A program made the position numbers and the translations under genes. From positions 1-64,000 of the forward strand of contig CAZCTO010000002.1 in the NCBI GenBank assembly GCA_964501725.1: a stretch of DNA of 64,000 bases, given 5' to 3'. Of this stretch, positions 18,180-26,394 are shown piece after piece. Under the pieces are notes generated by a model. It did no database searches and was not told where the DNA came from. It worked only from the letters and a program-made list of their open reading frames with translations. Position 1 is the stretch's first letter. Every line of letters begins with the position of its first letter. Source of the DNA: CAZCTO01 sp964501725. Its GTDB lineage: Bacteria; Bacillota; Clostridia; Saccharofermentanales; Saccharofermentanaceae.

Positions 18180-18629
18180 ATGTCCGAAAAGAAAATGGAT
18201 CGAACGATGCTTAAGAAGCTTTTCATTCTAGCCGTTATTGCAGCGGTCGTATTTCTATTTCTCGCGATCGCGACGCGGATCCTTGCAGGTCAGGAAAGAT
18301 TTGATTTCACAGCCGTGAAGGCCGAGGTAATCAGCGCGTCCAGTACGGTTTCAGGGAAGAAGATTAAGGTCGTCGCAGAATATGAAGGAAAGGAATACAT
18401 CGTTCAGAATGTTACAAACATTTTTACATACATCCCCAGAACGGAAGTGAGTGTGTATCTTTACGAAGATCAACTATACGCGAATCCTGCCAGTATCGCG
18501 TCGGATTCAATGCTAAGCAAGTTGAGCATGATCTTTTCGGTCCTTGTTTTCGTAGCCGGCGTATCTTCCGTCGCGCTTTTGGTTACTAGAGCTTCGTCGA
18601 AGAAGAAAATGGAGAAGTCAGCTCAGTAA
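18180..18629 (+). CDS. Small membrane protein with two transmembrane segments
   Basis: This is a 149-residue protein with a basic N-terminus, a transmembrane helix at about 13-34, an ~75-residue extracytoplasmic beta-rich domain (KVVAEYEGKEYIVQNVTNIF region) and a second helix at about 113-137, ending in a basic tail. The layout resembles DUF3592-like proteins, but I cannot assign a family. GAGGGGG sits ahead of the ATG at good spacing. It is flanked by two gene remnants and is itself intact. Confidence 0.75.
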   Translation: MSEKKMDRTMLKKLFILAVIAAVVFLFLAIATRILAGQERFDFTAVKAEVISASSTVSGKKIKVVAEYEGKEYIVQNVTNIFTYIPRTEVSVYLYEDQLYANPASIASDSMLSKLSMIFSVLVFVAGVSSVALLVTRASSKKKMEKSAQ

Positions 18630-18722
18630 GGGTCGGGATGATCGGCACATTTTTATTAACATTTCCATGATAATATTACACGTATGAGGGTGTTGATCGC
18701 ATGTGAACATGGCGGCTGATGC

Positions 18723-19352
18723 GTGAACATGAGTAGCGAGGCTCATTTGGAAGAGCTGTATTTGGTCACGGGAACAAAGAATATGGTCGATCTTTGCCGG
18801 GAGTATGGCGTGTCGAAGATGATCTATGTCAGCTCTGTACATGCCATTCCGGAGGAGCCGGAAGGAATTACAATAGCTGAAACGAGGGATTTTGACCCTG
18901 ATCGTGTGGTCGGACTATACGCAAGAGCAAAGGCAGAAGCTATGGCGTATGTTCCGGAGGCCGCCGACGAAGGCTTTAACGCCTGTGTTGTGCATCCGTC
19001 CGGCATTACCGGACCTTTTGATAACGGGCAGGCGAGGTGAATGTTACGTTCTATCCAATCGATTTTTCAAGGTCAGCGAGATCCTTAATATGCTGCATGA
19101 GGTCACGGAAAAAGAAAAACGACGAATTGCTTGCCTCGCTGGTTTGTGAATGCTACCGCACCGATTGCTGAGCTATACTGCAAGATATTGAGACAGCCGC
19201 CGTTATTTACTTCATATTCGCTGTATACACTCAATTCAACCGCGCTTTTTTCGCATCAAAAGGCAACGGATGAATTGGGCTACAGGACCAGAGATATGAG
19301 AGAAACGCTGGGAGATACAGTTGCCTGGCTAAAAGAAAAAGGCAGAATATGA
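18723..19352 (+). pseudogene. Remnant of an NAD-dependent epimerase/dehydratase (extended SDR)
   Basis: Three pieces of one extended SDR protein lie in different frames. The first covers GTKNMVDLCREYGVSKMIYV, SSVHAIPEEPEG, the catalytic-type YARAKAEAM and VVHPSGITGPFDNG, ending at 19040. The second is RRGECYVLSNRFFKVSEILN (about 19035-19140). The third is NATAPIAELYCKILRQPP to ELGYRTRDMRETLGDTVAWL, ending at 19352. The N-terminal Rossmann half with the NAD-binding glycine motif is missing, as is a stretch between PFDNG and RRGECY. It cannot make an active enzyme. Both an internal deletion and frameshifts are present, so this is decay and not an isolated sequencing error. Confidence 0.85.
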
Positions 19353-19382
19353 CAACATCGGATATTGAACGGAGAGAAAAAC

Positions 19383-19820
19383 ATGGAACTCTTTATTCGC
19401 AAATTCAGCGCCCTGACCGTCACCGAACTGCATGAGATTTATCAATTGCGGGAAGAGGTATTTATTGTGGAACAGCAGTGCATCTACCAGGATGTTGACG
19501 GGTATGATCCATCCGCGGTACACGTGTTTTTGAAGGAAGACGGAGTGATTCAGGCTTACTTGCGCGTTTTGCCCCGGGATACCAAATTTGACGATGTCTC
19601 TCTCGGCAGAATCATCGCGAAAAGGCGTTTGTGCGGCATGGGGAGCAGAATTGTCGCGGAAGGAATCAAAGTCGCCCGGGAGTATTTCGGGGCGGAAACG
19701 ATTGTGATCAGCGCGCAGAAAAGAGCTGCGGCTTTTTATGAAAAGCAGGGATTCGTTCCAATCTCGGATGAATATATGGAAGATGAAATACCTCATATCA
19801 AGATGAAATTTGAATATTGA
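19383..19820 (+). CDS. ElaA-like GNAT acetyltransferase
   Basis: This 145-residue GNAT protein has the ElaA signature: LHEIYQLREEVFIVEQQC followed by IYQDVDGYD near the N-terminus. The acetyl-CoA segment is LGRIIAKRRLCGMGSRIV, and the end is AFYEKQGFVP. Substrate unknown. The ATG at 19383 follows GGAGAG; a GTG/ATG-type extension 18 bases upstream is less well supported. It starts only 30 bp after the epimerase remnant. Confidence 0.88.
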   Translation: MELFIRKFSALTVTELHEIYQLREEVFIVEQQCIYQDVDGYDPSAVHVFLKEDGVIQAYLRVLPRDTKFDDVSLGRIIAKRRLCGMGSRIVAEGIKVAREYFGAETIVISAQKRAAAFYEKQGFVPISDEYMEDEIPHIKMKFEY

Positions 19821-19886
19821 AGACCCCGATCGTCTTCGTGAAATCACAAGGTTACGGAAGGTGTTTTTGGAACCAAGGAGAATTCA

Positions 19887-20678
19887 GTGGGCATAGATTT
19901 TCGAGATGAAAGAGTTCCCAAAGAAGCAATTCAAGCATTGCAAGTGATCACGGAATTGCTTGGAAATATACTGTTGGGCGTTTATTTGTACGGCTCTGCG
20001 GTGATGGACGGATTACAAAAAAACAGTGATGTCGATATAATGGTCGTAACAAATCGTGATTTGTCCGTAAAAATTCGAAAAAACCTCACAGAAAGCCTTA
20101 TGCTTGTGTCCGGGAAAACCGGAACCCCATGTGGCACAAGACCGCTTGAAGTAACGATGATCAACCGTGAAGATGTTTTTCCCTGGAAATATCCTCCTAA
20201 ATATGAATTCTTGTACGGTGAGTGGCTTCGAAAGCAGTTCGAGCAGGGGATAGTTCCTGAACCTAAGACTGAACCGGACTTAGCCATTCTTTTAGCTCAA
20301 TTAAGGAGTAACAGTATTTCTCTTTATGGGCCGAAAGCGACAGAATTGCTTGCGCCTGTACCCATGAAAGATATTCGAAAAGCGATTGAAGAATCATTGC
20401 CGGTACTGATTACCGGTAGAAAAGGTGACGAACGCAATGTGATTTTGACGTTGGCGAGAATGTGGCTGACTGCCTCGACAGGCGAAATCGGCTCGAAAAA
20501 TCGGGCCGCTCAATGGGCGATACCTCAATTATCTGCTGCACATGCCCGATTACTCGATAATGCCAGAAAGGCCTACATTGGTGAGTATATCGACCGGTGG
20601 GAAGGAATGGATTGCGAAGTGGATGACCTCGTGAACAGTTTTAAAAGTATGATTGAGGACGCTCTGATCGGCAAGTGA
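19887..20678 (+). CDS. Aminoglycoside nucleotidyltransferase homologue (ANT(9)/AadA type)
   Basis: This 263-residue protein is of the family that adenylylates spectinomycin or streptomycin. The polymerase-beta nucleotidyltransferase motif is YLYGSAVMDGLQKNSDVDIM (about 35-54) with the two metal-binding aspartates. RPLEVTMINREDVFPWKYPP and GEWLRKQFEQG follow, and the helical C-terminal domain holds VILTLARMWLTASTGEIGSK and the AAQWAIPQL segment. All match AadA/ANT(9). Length equals the family norm. It begins with GTG after AAGGAG. No mobile element flanks it, so an intrinsic chromosomal gene is likely. Resistance is predicted, not shown. Confidence 0.88.
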   Translation: MGIDFRDERVPKEAIQALQVITELLGNILLGVYLYGSAVMDGLQKNSDVDIMVVTNRDLSVKIRKNLTESLMLVSGKTGTPCGTRPLEVTMINREDVFPWKYPPKYEFLYGEWLRKQFEQGIVPEPKTEPDLAILLAQLRSNSISLYGPKATELLAPVPMKDIRKAIEESLPVLITGRKGDERNVILTLARMWLTASTGEIGSKNRAAQWAIPQLSAAHARLLDNARKAYIGEYIDRWEGMDCEVDDLVNSFKSMIEDALIGK

Positions 20679-20754
20679 TTCTTGGCAAATAGGGAAGGAT
20701 ATCCATGACGGCAGACCCCAAAGCAAATTCTGCAGAACGAAAGAGGTCCGTTTT

Positions 20755-20832
20755 ATGAAAAAACTTTTTGGCGGATTAACCGCTACATGTACATTACTGA
20801 TTTGGGTACTATCGAAAGGGGGCAGAATATGA
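20755..20832 (+). CDS. Short hydrophobic ORF overlapping the monooxygenase start
   Basis: A 25-residue frame (MKKLFGGLTATCTLLIWVL, then SKGGRI) begins with Lys-Lys followed by a hydrophobic stretch like a signal or small membrane peptide. It ends in TGA that overlaps the next ATG (ATATGAGC). AGAGG lies 6-7 bases before its ATG. It could be a translated leader coupling translation, the stub of a decayed membrane protein, or chance. Confidence 0.35.
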   Translation: MKKLFGGLTATCTLLIWVLSKGGRI

Positions 20833-21161
20833 GCATAACAGTTCTCATTTATTATACCGGTGTAGACGGGAGCGCGCGTAAGTTCGCCGGGGAAATGGAA
20901 AAGAGCGGAACGGCCGCGGCGATCCGCAGTGAAAAGGGGAATATGGGATATGAGTACTTCTTTCCGATGAATGATCCGGAGACGGTTCTGCTGATCGACC
21001 AATGGGAAAATCAGGAAGCGATCGATCTTCATCACGCATCGGCGATGATGAAAACGATCATGGATCTTCGGGAAAAGTATGATCTGCATATGCGGGTGGA
21101 ACGGTTGAGACCGGATGAGGGCGGTGTACCGGAGGAGGATTCAAAGTACATCAGAGAGTGA
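20829..21161 (+). CDS. Antibiotic biosynthesis monooxygenase (ABM) domain protein
   Basis: This 110-residue dimeric ferredoxin-like ABM/quinol-monooxygenase family protein is cytosolic. The first strand is MSITVLIYYTG, the core is KSGTAAAIRSEKGNMGYEYF, and LLIDQWENQEAIDLHH is the typical LIExWxdxxAlxxHxxs motif. Physiological substrate unknown. AAGGGGG precedes the ATG at 20829. A longer frame from 20787 has no RBS. It may be translationally coupled to the small ORF just upstream. Confidence 0.85.
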   Translation: MSITVLIYYTGVDGSARKFAGEMEKSGTAAAIRSEKGNMGYEYFFPMNDPETVLLIDQWENQEAIDLHHASAMMKTIMDLREKYDLHMRVERLRPDEGGVPEEDSKYIRE

Positions 21162-21277
21162 AGAACCATTTCACCGGTACGGAATAGTGACCTTTACAGG
21201 TTTCTATGCCTCAAAAATCCCGATTTCCAACATGCATAACTGTCAAAAATATCTGGCAAATGGTGCCTGAGCCATGG

Positions 21278-21283
21278 TATAAT
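21278..21283 (+). promoter_or_regulatory. Extended -10 element upstream of the YbaN-like gene
   Basis: A perfect TATAAT lies 42 bp before the start at 21326, with TGGCAA 18 bp upstream as a weak -35. A short perfect dyad GACTAAGTC (21287-21295) falls near the transcription start and could be an operator half-site. Confidence 0.5.
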
Positions 21284-21325
21284 AAGACTAAGTCCTAATA
21301 ACGAATGACTCAGGGAGCTACAACC

Positions 21326-21700
21326 ATGAAAACCATTCTGATGACCGGAATTGGATTTCTGTTATTGTTATTCGGAGCAATCGGGATATTGGTTCCCGTG
21401 TGGCCGACCACTCCGTTTGTTTTGGCGGCGGTCGGTTGCTTTTCATCGGCGCCCCGGATCCGTGCGAGGATCGTGGCGATCCCCTTTTTTCGCGAACATA
21501 TCGAGAACTATGAGCACCGGAAGGGCCTTACTGGAAAGACACTCATCATCAGCATGGCCTGGTTGTGGGGTATGCTGATTCTGTCCGCCGTCCTGATCCG
21601 CAGTATGTGGAGTTTGCTTCTCTTATCTGTCATCGGAATTGCCGTGACCATCCATCTGGTTTGGACGGCCAAGGCCAAGAAGGAGGATGGCACAGTATGA
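21326..21700 (+). CDS. YbaN/DUF454 family inner-membrane protein
   Basis: This 124-residue integral membrane protein has the family signature near the N-terminus: GFLLLLFGAIGILVPVWPTT followed by PFVLAAVGCFSSAPR. A cytosolic loop with HRKGLTGK and two C-terminal helices follow. Function is not established for the family. AGGGAG precedes the ATG at 21326. Its stop overlaps the next gene's start (ATGA), so the two are translationally coupled. Confidence 0.88.
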   Translation: MKTILMTGIGFLLLLFGAIGILVPVWPTTPFVLAAVGCFSSAPRIRARIVAIPFFREHIENYEHRKGLTGKTLIISMAWLWGMLILSAVLIRSMWSLLLLSVIGIAVTIHLVWTAKAKKEDGTV

Positions 21701-22347
21701 AGCGCGTATTCGGACGGGTGGAGGCGGTTTTCGATATCCTTTATCTCGCCGCCGCGACAACCATCGGGGCGGTGCTCCTTTTCAGTTCGCAAGGAAATCC
21801 GCCGCGGATGTGGGCGGGCATTATGGCATTCGTGCTTGCCGGCGGAGACGCGTTTCATCTGATTCCGCGCATCCATGTTATTTTTAACGGAGATGAGGAG
21901 TCTTTTAGGACGGCGCTCGGCCGGGGAAAGCAAATCACGTCGATCACGATGACCCTTTTCTACGTGATTTTGTTCTATGTCGGGACGCTCATTTATAACC
22001 CTTCGAACGTAGCGGTCTGGGCATTTTTCGTATGCTCCCTTGCGCTGCTCCGTATCGCGCTGTGCTTTCCAACGCAGAATCAATGGGCGGAGCGATATCC
22101 GCCCGTTCGCTGGGGCATTCTGCGAAACATCCCGTTTTTCGCGCTGGGGGCGACGGTCGCCGCGCTGTTCTTTCTTTTTCGGGAAGCTTCGCCGGGTCTC
22201 GGTTTGGCCTGGCTCGCGATTATCCTGAGTTTTCTTTTCTATCTGCCCGTCGTCCTTTGGGCGAACCGAAATCCGAAGATCGGTATGCTGATGTTACCGA
22301 AAACCGCGGTATATGTCTGGCTTCTGATCATGTGTCTTTCCTTGTAA
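21697..22347 (+). CDS. Polytopic membrane protein, unknown
   Basis: This 216-residue hydrophobic protein has about seven predicted transmembrane helices (starting with VFDILYLAAATTIGAVLLF and ending with TAVYVWLLIMCLSL). A conserved-looking GGDAFHLIPRI loop carries charged residues. I do not recognise the family with confidence. Its ATG lies inside the stop of the YbaN-like gene with AGGAGGA upstream, so the pair likely works or is at least produced together. Confidence 0.75.
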   Translation: MKRVFGRVEAVFDILYLAAATTIGAVLLFSSQGNPPRMWAGIMAFVLAGGDAFHLIPRIHVIFNGDEESFRTALGRGKQITSITMTLFYVILFYVGTLIYNPSNVAVWAFFVCSLALLRIALCFPTQNQWAERYPPVRWGILRNIPFFALGATVAALFFLFREASPGLGLAWLAIILSFLFYLPVVLWANRNPKIGMLMLPKTAVYVWLLIMCLSL

Positions 22348-22389
22348 ATAACAAGCCGAACGATTCAACCCACCGAAAGGAGAAAAACC

Positions 22390-23907
22390 ATGGACGAGTA
22401 CAAGAAACTGACCAACGAGGTCGGCGCACCGGTCGCCGACAATGAGAACGCGATTACCGCCGGTCCGCGCGGTCCCGTCGTCATGCAGGATGTATGGCTG
22501 ATGGAAAAGATGGCGCACTTCAACCGCGAGGTGATCCCGGAACGCCGCATGCACGCCAAGGGGTGGGGCGCCTACGGGAAACTTTCGGTAACACAAGACA
22601 TAACGAAGTACACGAAGGCGAAGGTCCTTGCTCCGGGTGCGGAAACCGAGCTGTTTATCCGGTTCTCGACCGTGGCGGGGGAGCGGGGTGCCGCCGACTG
22701 CGAGCGTGACATCCGCGGTGTTGCCGTGAAATTTTACACGGAGGAGGGGAACTGGGATCTGGTCGGAAATAACACCCCTACTTTCTTTATTCGGGACGTG
22801 CACAATTTTGCTGATTTGAACCGCGCCGTCAAGCGCGATCCGCACACCGGACGCCGCTCCGCGCAAAACAACTGGGATTTCTGGACGCTTTTGCCGGAGT
22901 GTTTCCATCAGATCACTGTCGTCATGAGCGACCGCGGCATTCCCGCGTCGTTCCGGAATATGCACTTTTTCGGCGAGCACACATACTCCTTCTATAACGA
23001 CAAGAACGAGCGCGTCTGGTGCAAGTTTCACTTCAAGACACAGCAGGGGATTAAGAACTTAAGTAACGAAGAGGCCGCGAAAATCAACGGCATGGACCGC
23101 GAGTATCACGGTAAGGACCTTTTCGAGGCAATCGAACGGGGCGATTTCCCCAAGTGGACAATGTACGTTCAGATTATGACCGAGGAGCAGGCCCAAAATC
23201 ACTATGAGAATCCCTTTGACATCACCAAGATCTGGCGTCACGCGGAATACCCGCTGATCGAAGTGGGTGTTCTGGAACTCAACCGGAATCCGGAGAACTA
23301 CTTCGCCGAGGTGGAGCAGGCTGCTTTTACCCCCGCACACGTCGTTCCCGGCATCGGATTCAGTCCGGACCGTTTCCTTCAGGGAAGACTCTTCTCGTAC
23401 GGAGACGCACACCGGTATCGTCTGGGAATCAATTATAATCAGATCCCCGTTAACCAAGCCAAAGTTCCCGTAAGCGATTATCACCGGGACGGGGCGATGC
23501 GTGTCGACGGCAACTACGGACGGGCCCCGGCATATACGCCGAACAGCTACGGCGTATGGACCGCACAGCCGGAGGTCATGGAACCGCCGCTGGATCTGGA
23601 GGGTGCGATGTACCGCTACGATCCCAAGGACGATCCGACCGATGACTGCTTCCGCGCCGGAGGAAACCTGTGGCGGGTGATGACCGAGGATAAGAAGCAA
23701 CTCCTTATTGAAAACACTGCTGCGGACATGGCCTCAGTCACGAAAAACATCAAGTACCGTCATGCCGTGCACTGCTATCTTGCGGATCCCGAATACGGCG
23801 AGCGCTTTACAAAGGCGGCCGGGCTGGATATCGATAAAGTTAAGGAATTGTCCGTGCTTAGCCATGCTGCACTGAATCAGGCGACACTTTCCGGGATGAT
23901 GGATTAG
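22390..23907 (+). CDS. katA: Monofunctional haem catalase
   Basis: This 505-residue clade-3-type catalase converts hydrogen peroxide to water and oxygen in the cytosol. Conserved elements are the N-terminal GPRGPVVMQDVWLMEKMAHF, the distal His in PERRMHAKGWGAYG, FSTVAGERGAADCERDIRG, the distal Asn in VGNNTPTFFIRD, and the haem-ligand Tyr in GRLFSYGDAHRYRLG. Codon usage is richer in G+C than many neighbours, consistent with high expression or transfer. A strong GAAAGGAG precedes the ATG. A PerR/Fur regulator follows within 18 bp. I found no clear PerR box in the short upstream gap, so its promoter may be upstream of the YbaN-like gene. Confidence 0.95.
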   Translation: MDEYKKLTNEVGAPVADNENAITAGPRGPVVMQDVWLMEKMAHFNREVIPERRMHAKGWGAYGKLSVTQDITKYTKAKVLAPGAETELFIRFSTVAGERGAADCERDIRGVAVKFYTEEGNWDLVGNNTPTFFIRDVHNFADLNRAVKRDPHTGRRSAQNNWDFWTLLPECFHQITVVMSDRGIPASFRNMHFFGEHTYSFYNDKNERVWCKFHFKTQQGIKNLSNEEAAKINGMDREYHGKDLFEAIERGDFPKWTMYVQIMTEEQAQNHYENPFDITKIWRHAEYPLIEVGVLELNRNPENYFAEVEQAAFTPAHVVPGIGFSPDRFLQGRLFSYGDAHRYRLGINYNQIPVNQAKVPVSDYHRDGAMRVDGNYGRAPAYTPNSYGVWTAQPEVMEPPLDLEGAMYRYDPKDDPTDDCFRAGGNLWRVMTEDKKQLLIENTAADMASVTKNIKYRHAVHCYLADPEYGERFTKAAGLDIDKVKELSVLSHAALNQATLSGMMD

Positions 23908-23925
23908 AAAAGAGGCGCATGCAAC

Positions 23926-24321
23926 TTGATACAGCGAAAAACAAGACAGCGTCAGTTGGTTTTGGATGCGCTTATGAACCGTTTTGATCATCCGAGTGCC
24001 GATCAAATCTATCTGGAAGTACGGTTGATCGACCATCGAATCAGCCGCGGCACTGTTTACCGGAATCTGAACGTACTCGAACAGGCGGGAGATGTTCTTC
24101 GGGTAAAACTTCCGTGGGGCGACCGCTATGAACTCCGTCCGGATAAACATCACCATGTGATCTGCACCGGGTGTAAGGCCGTATGCGATTTGCCGATCCG
24201 ATACGACGAAACGTTGGACAATTGTGCAGCCGAGCAAAGCGGGTATTTGGTTGCCCGGCACAGAACATTTTTTGAAGGGTTGTGTCCGGAGTGCCGGAAA
24301 AAATCCGGGAATAAAAACTGA
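23926..24321 (+). CDS. perR: Fur-family regulator, probably PerR
   Basis: This 131-residue metal-dependent repressor has an N-terminal winged helix (RQLVLDALMNRFDHPSADQI, ISRGTVYRNLNVLEQAG), the hinge/metal region KHHHVICTGCKAVCDLP and a C-terminal CPEC pair for structural zinc. Position directly after katA and the Asp/His set favour the peroxide sensor PerR over Fur or Zur. The first codon appears to be TTG at 23926, since no in-frame ATG precedes the conserved start and the out-of-frame ATG just upstream does not fit. AGAGG lies somewhat far (about 12 bases). Probably cotranscribed with katA for feedback control. Confidence 0.87.
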   Translation: MIQRKTRQRQLVLDALMNRFDHPSADQIYLEVRLIDHRISRGTVYRNLNVLEQAGDVLRVKLPWGDRYELRPDKHHHVICTGCKAVCDLPIRYDETLDNCAAEQSGYLVARHRTFFEGLCPECRKKSGNKN

Positions 24322-24336
24322 CATCATACACATGTG

Positions 24337-24378
24337 AACAAGGCACAAACGGATTCTCTTCCGGTGTGCCTTGTTTTT
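24337..24378 (+). terminator. Intrinsic terminator after katA-perR
   Basis: ACAAGGCACA and TGTGCCTTGT form a 10-bp stem with a 17-base loop followed by five T. It lies 16 bp after the perR stop. Confidence 0.85.
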
Positions 24379-24492
24379 GCTTGATGAGGCTGTTCCGTTC
24401 AGGCGGTTTTCGTGTAGAATAATGAAAAGTCTGATGAAATTCAGCATGCGTTTTCTCGGGAAGCAGCGCATAAAGAGCCCGGAGGTACACGG

Positions 24493-25050
24493 ATGAATCT
24501 ACTCGTCATTAATTGCAGCCCTGTAAGAGACGGAGCAACCGCGGAAATCTGCAATATCGTTTCCGATCAGATGAAGGATAAATATAACGTAAAATCAATC
24601 TGTATCGATGACTATTCTTTCCGTTTCTGCACAGGATGCAGGAGTTGTCATATCACGGCAAAATGCGTTCTTCATGACGACGTGGATTTAATCATGGATG
24701 AAATGGAACGGGCAGATGTGATTGTATCGGTTGCTCCCTCGTATTGGGCGGATATACCGGGTCAGTTTAAAGCCTTCATTGATCGATGCACTCCCTGGTG
24801 CAACACGCATGAACCGCATGCCGCTTTACGCAAGGGAAAGAAGGGCTATGTAGTAGCTTTGAGAACAGGCCCGGGTATGAGGGAATGTGATAGAATAATC
24901 GAAAGTATTGAACATTTCTACGGTCACATGGAAATCGAGTGTTGTAATCACATGGGCTTGTGTTCCGTGGAAGGAAAAGAAGCCGTAGCTCCCAGAAGAA
25001 AAGAGATTATCGATTTCTGCGGTACTGTATCTGCGGGTGAGTCCGGCTGA
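24493..25050 (+). CDS. Flavodoxin-family NAD(P)H-dependent oxidoreductase
   Basis: This 185-residue FMN-binding protein begins with the phosphate-binding NCSPVRDGATAEIC segment. It has a paired Cys motif in CTGCRSCHITAKCVLHDD (typical of iron-sulfur-flavoprotein-like members), the flavin loop SPSYWADIPGQFKAFIDR-like block (as VAPSYWADIPGQFKAFIDRC) and ALRTGPGM. It probably reduces quinones or disulfides and suits the redox-stress neighbourhood. GGAGG lies before the ATG. It converges with the next gene with no gap between stops. Confidence 0.85.
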   Translation: MNLLVINCSPVRDGATAEICNIVSDQMKDKYNVKSICIDDYSFRFCTGCRSCHITAKCVLHDDVDLIMDEMERADVIVSVAPSYWADIPGQFKAFIDRCTPWCNTHEPHAALRKGKKGYVVALRTGPGMRECDRIIESIEHFYGHMEIECCNHMGLCSVEGKEAVAPRRKEIIDFCGTVSAGESG

Positions 25051-25428
25051 TCAAATCGATCTCTTATCATTGTGCCGATTTTCGAAAATCACGCCGCAAC
25101 CGGGACAACTTTGCTGTTCCGGTTTTACCAGTCTGTTTCCGCAGGATTGGCACTCATATAAGCCGCTTGGCAGAGAAATTTTCATGTTGGCATTTCGCGC
25201 GAAAAACCGGTTGATCCGTTTATCTTGAAAATGCTCGATGGTCAGTAAGACAATCAAAAAGAGGAGAGTAAGTAAACCGATCAAAAGGGAGATTCCGGAT
25301 ACCCATCGAAAAGCGGAAATCCCGGTTAATATCCATACCCAATAAGCGACCGCCGGAACAGCGATCGTGAAAACGGCGGCAACACCGAGGATAGCAAGAC
25401 CATAACCGATCGAATTGATTTTTTTCAT
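25051..25428 (-). CDS. Membrane protein with a C-terminal zinc ribbon
   Basis: This ~125-residue protein has two transmembrane helices (GLAILGVAAVFTIAVPAVAY; LLIGLLTLLFLIVLLTI) and a cytosolic C-terminal zinc ribbon with CQSCG ... CPGCG, the reverse order of the N-terminal zinc-ribbon membrane proteins at 48990-50476. Function unknown. The start is uncertain: ATG 25428 (MKKINS) is taken, but ATGs at 25440 and 25443 are also possible and none has a strong RBS. Confidence 0.65.
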   Translation of the reverse strand: MKKINSIGYGLAILGVAAVFTIAVPAVAYWVWILTGISAFRWVSGISLLIGLLTLLFLIVLLTIEHFQDKRINRFFARNANMKISLPSGLYECQSCGNRLVKPEQQSCPGCGVIFENRHNDKRSI

Positions 25429-25548
25429 CGTACTTCTCATCATGAAACCGTAGTAAAATCGAATATATACAGTCTACTTCGCGCCAATTCGAACGTCAAT
25501 TTGATCGCAACAATGAAACGCTATAATCGAACGGAGGTATACTTCCAT

Positions 25549-26205
25549 ATGGCAAAAACAATCACGGTCAAGGGAATCGGAAAAGCCTCAGCCAAGCCGG
25601 ATCAGGTGGTGCTTGGCATTACGCTGGAATCGCGGGACATGAATTATCAGAAGGCGGTCGAAAGCTCCGCCTTGCAGCTCGAAAAACTCAAAAGCAGCCT
25701 TTCCGGAATTGGTTTTGACAAGGAATCCGTGAAGACCGCCTACTTCAACGTTCGTACGGACTACACGCAGGTTCAGGATGAAAAGGGCATGTTTCAGAAT
25801 GTTTTCAACGGTTATGTGGTAAGTCACGCGTTGAAACTATCTTTCGATTTTGAGACCGGGCGACTGTCGGACACACTCGGGACCGTAACGGGAAGCCTCA
25901 CAAATCCCCAACTGACAATCGAATTTGCCGTTAAGAACCCCTCGAAAATCAACGAGGCAATGCTCCGATCCGCAACAAGCAATGCCAAAAGCAAAGCGGC
26001 GGTACTATGCTCGGCATCCGGCGTTCAAATGGGCGGACTTCTTTCGATCGATTACAGTTGGAACGACCGGAATTATCACTCCGGCACCCGGTTTGAGATG
26101 GCGGAAGACAGTATGCCGATGATGGCGATGAAAAGGTCAATGGATATCGTGCCGGAGGATATTGAGGCAGTGGATTCCGCGACTTTTGTATGGGAGATCT
26201 TGTAG
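25549..26205 (+). CDS. SIMPL domain (DUF541) protein
   Basis: This 218-residue SIMPL/YggE-like protein has an N-terminal TITVKGIGKASAKPDQVVLG strand block, a central NGYVVSHALKLSFDFETGRL region and conserved NAKSKAAVLCSASGVQMG. Relatives have been linked to oxidative stress tolerance and kinase-associated signalling, but a defined activity is lacking. Unlike many members this one has no signal peptide, so it is predicted to be cytosolic. GGAGGT precedes the ATG at 25549; an upstream in-frame ATG at 25501 has no RBS. Confidence 0.85.
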   Translation: MAKTITVKGIGKASAKPDQVVLGITLESRDMNYQKAVESSALQLEKLKSSLSGIGFDKESVKTAYFNVRTDYTQVQDEKGMFQNVFNGYVVSHALKLSFDFETGRLSDTLGTVTGSLTNPQLTIEFAVKNPSKINEAMLRSATSNAKSKAAVLCSASGVQMGGLLSIDYSWNDRNYHSGTRFEMAEDSMPMMAMKRSMDIVPEDIEAVDSATFVWEIL

Positions 26206-26217
26206 GGAGGACTTGTG

Positions 26218-26394
26218 ATGAGCCGGCTCGAAAAGGTCCGCGAATACGTTAATGATGTGTTCCGGTGCGTACAGATCGACGCCGATGTCCTTCATCATTG
26301 TCTCTATGATCCGGGTGCACCGGTCATAGAACGAGAGCAGGAGCGGTTTAAGGCACCGAAAAAGTGTTCGGACTTTCGGAGGGTTAAACTATGA
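26218..26394 (+). pseudogene. Internally deleted HD-domain phosphohydrolase, reading frame kept open
   Basis: A 58-residue frame starts after GGGAGG with good spacing. Its first ~15 residues (MSRLEKVREYVNDVF) match the N-terminal helix of small HD-domain phosphohydrolases. Its remainder (DADVLHHCLYDPGAPVIERE, then QERFKAPKKC) matches their C-terminal helix. The ~110 residues that carry the metal-binding HD motif are gone. Its TGA overlaps the ATG of the flavin reductase (ATGA). It could survive as a translated micro-ORF that couples expression of the next gene. The HD assignment is from pattern memory. Confidence 0.6.

Noticed and set aside
24130..24320. Zur or Fur identity for the regulator after katA
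   Set aside because: Context directly behind catalase and the residue pattern favour PerR, although a definite metal-site assignment needs a model.
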